From: Bacteroidia bacterium
Lineage (GTDB): Bacteria; Bacteroidota; Bacteroidia; Cytophagales; Cyclobacteriaceae
Direction: 5' to 3'
Length of the DNA stretch: 64,000 nt
Assembly (NCBI GenBank): GCA_030425425.1
Contig: JAUIAO010000007.1
Span: forward strand, 62,001 to 126,000
This document shows positions 62,100-64,000 of the stretch, piece after piece. The notes beneath the pieces were generated by a model. It was not told the DNA's origin. It did not search any database and worked only from the letters and a program-made list of their open reading frames with translations. Both the position numbers and the translations under genes were made by a program. Within the stretch, counting starts at the first letter, position 1. Each line of letters starts with the position of its first letter.

Positions 62100-63332
62100 T
62101 CAAATAAGTTGAGTCAAAGCGATTTTGAAAGCAGTCTCGGCCAGGCGCGTTTTCTCATTGTTTTTTTCATGAATTTTCATTAATGCTTGTTCGATTGTTT
62201 TAGATGCATCTCTGAAGATTTCATCATCAGTAATTTTCTTGTCATGCTCAGGGTCCATAAGGTAGGCAAAGGTCCTTGCCATCCCACAATTGGAAATAAA
62301 ATCTGTAATAAGTGCAGCATGTTGATCTACATATTCCGCAATAGGGCCATAAAAAATCTCTTCATCTTGAAAAGGAACATTGGCGCCACAAGCCACCACT
62401 TCCAGTCCAGAATCGATCAATCGCTCAGCTTGATTTCTTGAAACTAGTCGCGAAGCGGCAGCAGGTATGAAAATCTCACTTTCAAGATCCCATATTTTCT
62501 CGTTACACTCTTCAAAAGGAATGAGGTCATCAGCTACAAGTTGGTTTCCCTTGCGGTCGTAGAAAAGCTTTTTGATATCATCCAGATCCAACCCTTCAGT
62601 ATTAATCACTCCACCTACCCGGTCAATGATTCCTACGATTTTTGCTCCATAATAAGAAAGGTATAGCGCTGCAGTAGCACCTACATTTCCCCAACCTTGT
62701 ATTACAGCTCTTTTTTCGGTGATGTCTCCACCCCACAGATTGTAATAGTGACGTACTGATTCCGCCACACCATAGCCAGTGATCATGTCAGAAACAGTGT
62801 ATTTTTTATCTGAATTCGGGATATAGTTTTGATCTTCTATGATTTTGCTGACTCCTTGCCTTAGTCGCCCTATCATATGAATTTTTTCCGGTTTGGGTGC
62901 ATTGAAATGACCATTTACCACTCCCTCCTGTGGGTGCCAAATGCCCAGGCTTTCTGTTATTGGGATAACTTCACTGATTTCATCTACATTCAAGTCTCCA
63001 CCTGTACCGTAATAATTTTTTAAAAGTGGAAATACAGCTTTGTACCAGCGCTTGAGTACACCTTCTTTTCTTGGATCATTAGGGTCGAAATTGATACCAG
63101 ATTTTGCTCCGCCTATTTGGGGACCAGAGATTGTAAACTTGATCTCCATTGTTTTGGCCAGAGACTCTACTTCATGTTTATCGAGTCCTTTTCGCATTCG
63201 AGTGCCACCTCCGGCAGCACCATTGCGTAGTGAATTAATCACGGCCCATCCTTTGGCCTCTGTGTCAGGGTCTGACCATTCGAAAACAATTTCGGGGTGC
63301 TTGTTTTCGAACTTCTTCAAAAGTTCTTTCAT
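62100..63332 (-). CDS. Glu/Leu/Phe/Val-type dehydrogenase
   Basis: A 410-residue NAD(P)-dependent amino-acid dehydrogenase, probably glutamate dehydrogenase, which interconverts glutamate and 2-oxoglutarate plus ammonia. The substrate-binding region has GGGTRMRKGL, MEIKFTISGPQIGGAKSGI (catalytic Lys77 in GGAKSG) and GTGGDLNVDE (Asp113). The Rossmann domain has AVIQGWGNVGATAALYLS and ends with ACGANVPF. The length is near the family norm. A promoter-like site lies at 63368-63397. It is alone between nhaD and anmK. Confidence 0.9.
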   Translation of the reverse strand: MKELLKKFENKHPEIVFEWSDPDTEAKGWAVINSLRNGAAGGGTRMRKGLDKHEVESLAKTMEIKFTISGPQIGGAKSGINFDPNDPRKEGVLKRWYKAVFPLLKNYYGTGGDLNVDEISEVIPITESLGIWHPQEGVVNGHFNAPKPEKIHMIGRLRQGVSKIIEDQNYIPNSDKKYTVSDMITGYGVAESVRHYYNLWGGDITEKRAVIQGWGNVGATAALYLSYYGAKIVGIIDRVGGVINTEGLDLDDIKKLFYDRKGNQLVADDLIPFEECNEKIWDLESEIFIPAAASRLVSRNQAERLIDSGLEVVACGANVPFQDEEIFYGPIAEYVDQHAALITDFISNCGMARTFAYLMDPEHDKKITDDEIFRDASKTIEQALMKIHEKNNEKTRLAETAFKIALTQLI

Positions 63333-63367
63333 GTTTGGGTTGTTGTTTTTTGGGGTTTTATTCCTCC

Positions 63368-63397
63368 CAAAATTAAGAAAATATTGCTGGGAACAAG
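63368..63397 (-). promoter_or_regulatory. Promoter-like site of the dehydrogenase gene
   Basis: On the minus strand CTTG (63397-63394) and TAATTTTG (63375-63368) are 18 nt apart, which fits the phylum pattern with one change in the upstream box. It lies 36 bp before the ATG at 63332 and just after the anmK stop. Confidence 0.45.
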
Positions 63398-63398
63398 A

Positions 63399-64000
63399 TT
63401 AATTTGGTAAGTGAAGCACACCAGAGCAGGTATCTGTTTTACTCCCCGTGGTTTCTGATAATATATTGGGTTGCCACAGTAGCCTATTCATAGCTAAAAA
63501 ACCAAAAATTAATGCTTCTTTATATTCGATAATGGTTTCACTTGCCGAAAGTATTGAGCAATCCGTTGGCAACTGTTTACTTACCGAACTCATTAAAAAC
63601 TGGTTTTTTGCTCCTCCACCTGAGAATAGAATTTCCGAAGGCTTCTCAAGCTTATGAATTTCTTGGGTTATCAACTCCGCTATGAAATGTGAATAAGTGT
63701 GCAGCCCGTTTTCTGGTCGTTCGGGAGCATCTTCTAATATTACTTTCGTGAATTGATTCGCCAGTGATTTCGGAGGACTTTGCTCAAAATAGGGCATTGA
63801 CCTTAATTTCCTGAGCCATATCGGATCAATTTCGCCGGATCGGGCAATCAGCCCATCCCTATCGAAAGCATGACCTAGCTTCATGGCAAAGTGGTTGAGT
63901 ACTTGGTTGCAAGGAGCAATGTCCCAAGCACGTACTCCATTTTGATGAATAGAAATATTAGCAATACCACCGAGATTGATGAAAACAGGAATGGTCGGAA
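63399..64000 (-). CDS. anmK: Anhydro-N-acetylmuramic acid kinase, 3' part
   Basis: The frame is open to the end of the window, so only the last 200 or so residues are present; the ATG at 63884 is internal. Seen are the conserved NLGGIANISI (near the edge), DIAPCNQVLNHFA, the GHAFDRDGLIARSG block and LFSGGGAKNQFLMSSV. AnmK phosphorylates anhydro-MurNAc released from the wall during peptidoglycan recycling. The Cys in DIAPCNQ replaces the usual Gly in DxGPGN of many members. Its 5' end lies beyond the window. Confidence 0.9.
   Translation of the reverse strand, partial: PTIPVFINLGGIANISIHQNGVRAWDIAPCNQVLNHFAMKLGHAFDRDGLIARSGEIDPIWLRKLRSMPYFEQSPPKSLANQFTKVILEDAPERPENGLHTYSHFIAELITQEIHKLEKPSEILFSGGGAKNQFLMSSVSKQLPTDCSILSASETIIEYKEALIFGFLAMNRLLWQPNILSETTGSKTDTCSGVLHLPN

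Noticed and set aside
1-64000. CRISPR arrays, tRNA, rRNA and prophage genes
   Set aside because: No regularly spaced identical repeats, no cloverleaf-like sequence with a CCA end and no phage structural genes were noticed by eye. A scan with dedicated tools would be needed to exclude weak cases.

Overview
The window looks like chromosomal DNA from a member of the Bacteroidota, most likely a marine or soil Cytophagales-type bacterium. The evidence is: several start regions with the Bacteroidetes promoter pattern (TTTG, about 19 nt, TAnnTTTG) and few Shine-Dalgarno sites; many small lipoproteins; families typical of the phylum (DUF5723, DUF6265, DUF6503-like, Lacal_2735-like, GH3 beside lptB, a RemB/Wzi-like barrel, a type IX sorting-domain-like lipoprotein); and L31 type B. 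No rRNA, tRNA, CRISPR array, prophage or complete insertion sequence was seen. The species cannot be named from this alone.

Layout. 1-2.0 kb: an operon of two paralogous proteins with Gly-Cys-rich tails around a tail-anchored protein. 2.3-6.1 kb: Lacal_2735-like protein, aldo/keto reductase, two small secreted proteins, an RmlD-like reductase and a cyclophilin lipoprotein. 6.2-11.2 kb: hemC, then a tight minus-strand operon (GlmU-like transferase, DNA polymerase III delta', retropepsin-like peptidase, RimK ligase), and rpmE2 with its own promoter and terminator. 11.3-21.4 kb: outer-membrane barrel, MsbA-like ABC exporter, vWA lipoprotein, ComM/YifB, a PAS/GAF histidine kinase with a one-domain response regulator, and a 47-residue zinc-ribbon protein. 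21.5-28.4 kb: thioredoxin, recJ, lptB, GH3, aldehyde dehydrogenase. 28.4-36.2 kb is the first accessory region: RelE-type and MNT/HEPN toxin-antitoxin pairs, two DUF3365 haem-binding lipoproteins, an acetylxylan esterase and a cysteine dioxygenase-methyltransferase fusion. 36.3-51.1 kb: prfA, YjbQ, hybrid kinase, an ECF sigma/anti-sigma operon with two DUF4097 proteins, radA, an outer-membrane DUF5723/lipoprotein pair, an ACC deaminase-like enzyme and rluD. 51.1-54.9 kb is the second accessory region: an orphan Imm11-like immunity gene and a small orphan gene, each followed by a copy of a roughly 165-bp structured repeat, then a DUF6503-like protein and a frameshifted Fe-S photolyase. 55-64 kb: recF, pdhA, TPR protein, ribH, lysC, nhaD, glutamate dehydrogenase and the 3' part of anmK.

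The most unusual points are: (a) the cassette-like array at 51.2-52.6 kb, where minus-strand genes are followed by related repeats holding a hairpin with a conserved TCCT loop and compensatory stem changes; (b) the MNT/HEPN pair, flanked by two copies of the 3' end of the neighbouring monooxygenase-like gene; (c) the cysteine dioxygenase-methyltransferase fusion; (d) the Gly-Cys tail operon; (e) a second intergenic repeat family of about 100 bp present in two inverted copies 14 kb apart. Alignments were made by eye, and family names come from recognition of motifs, not from searches.
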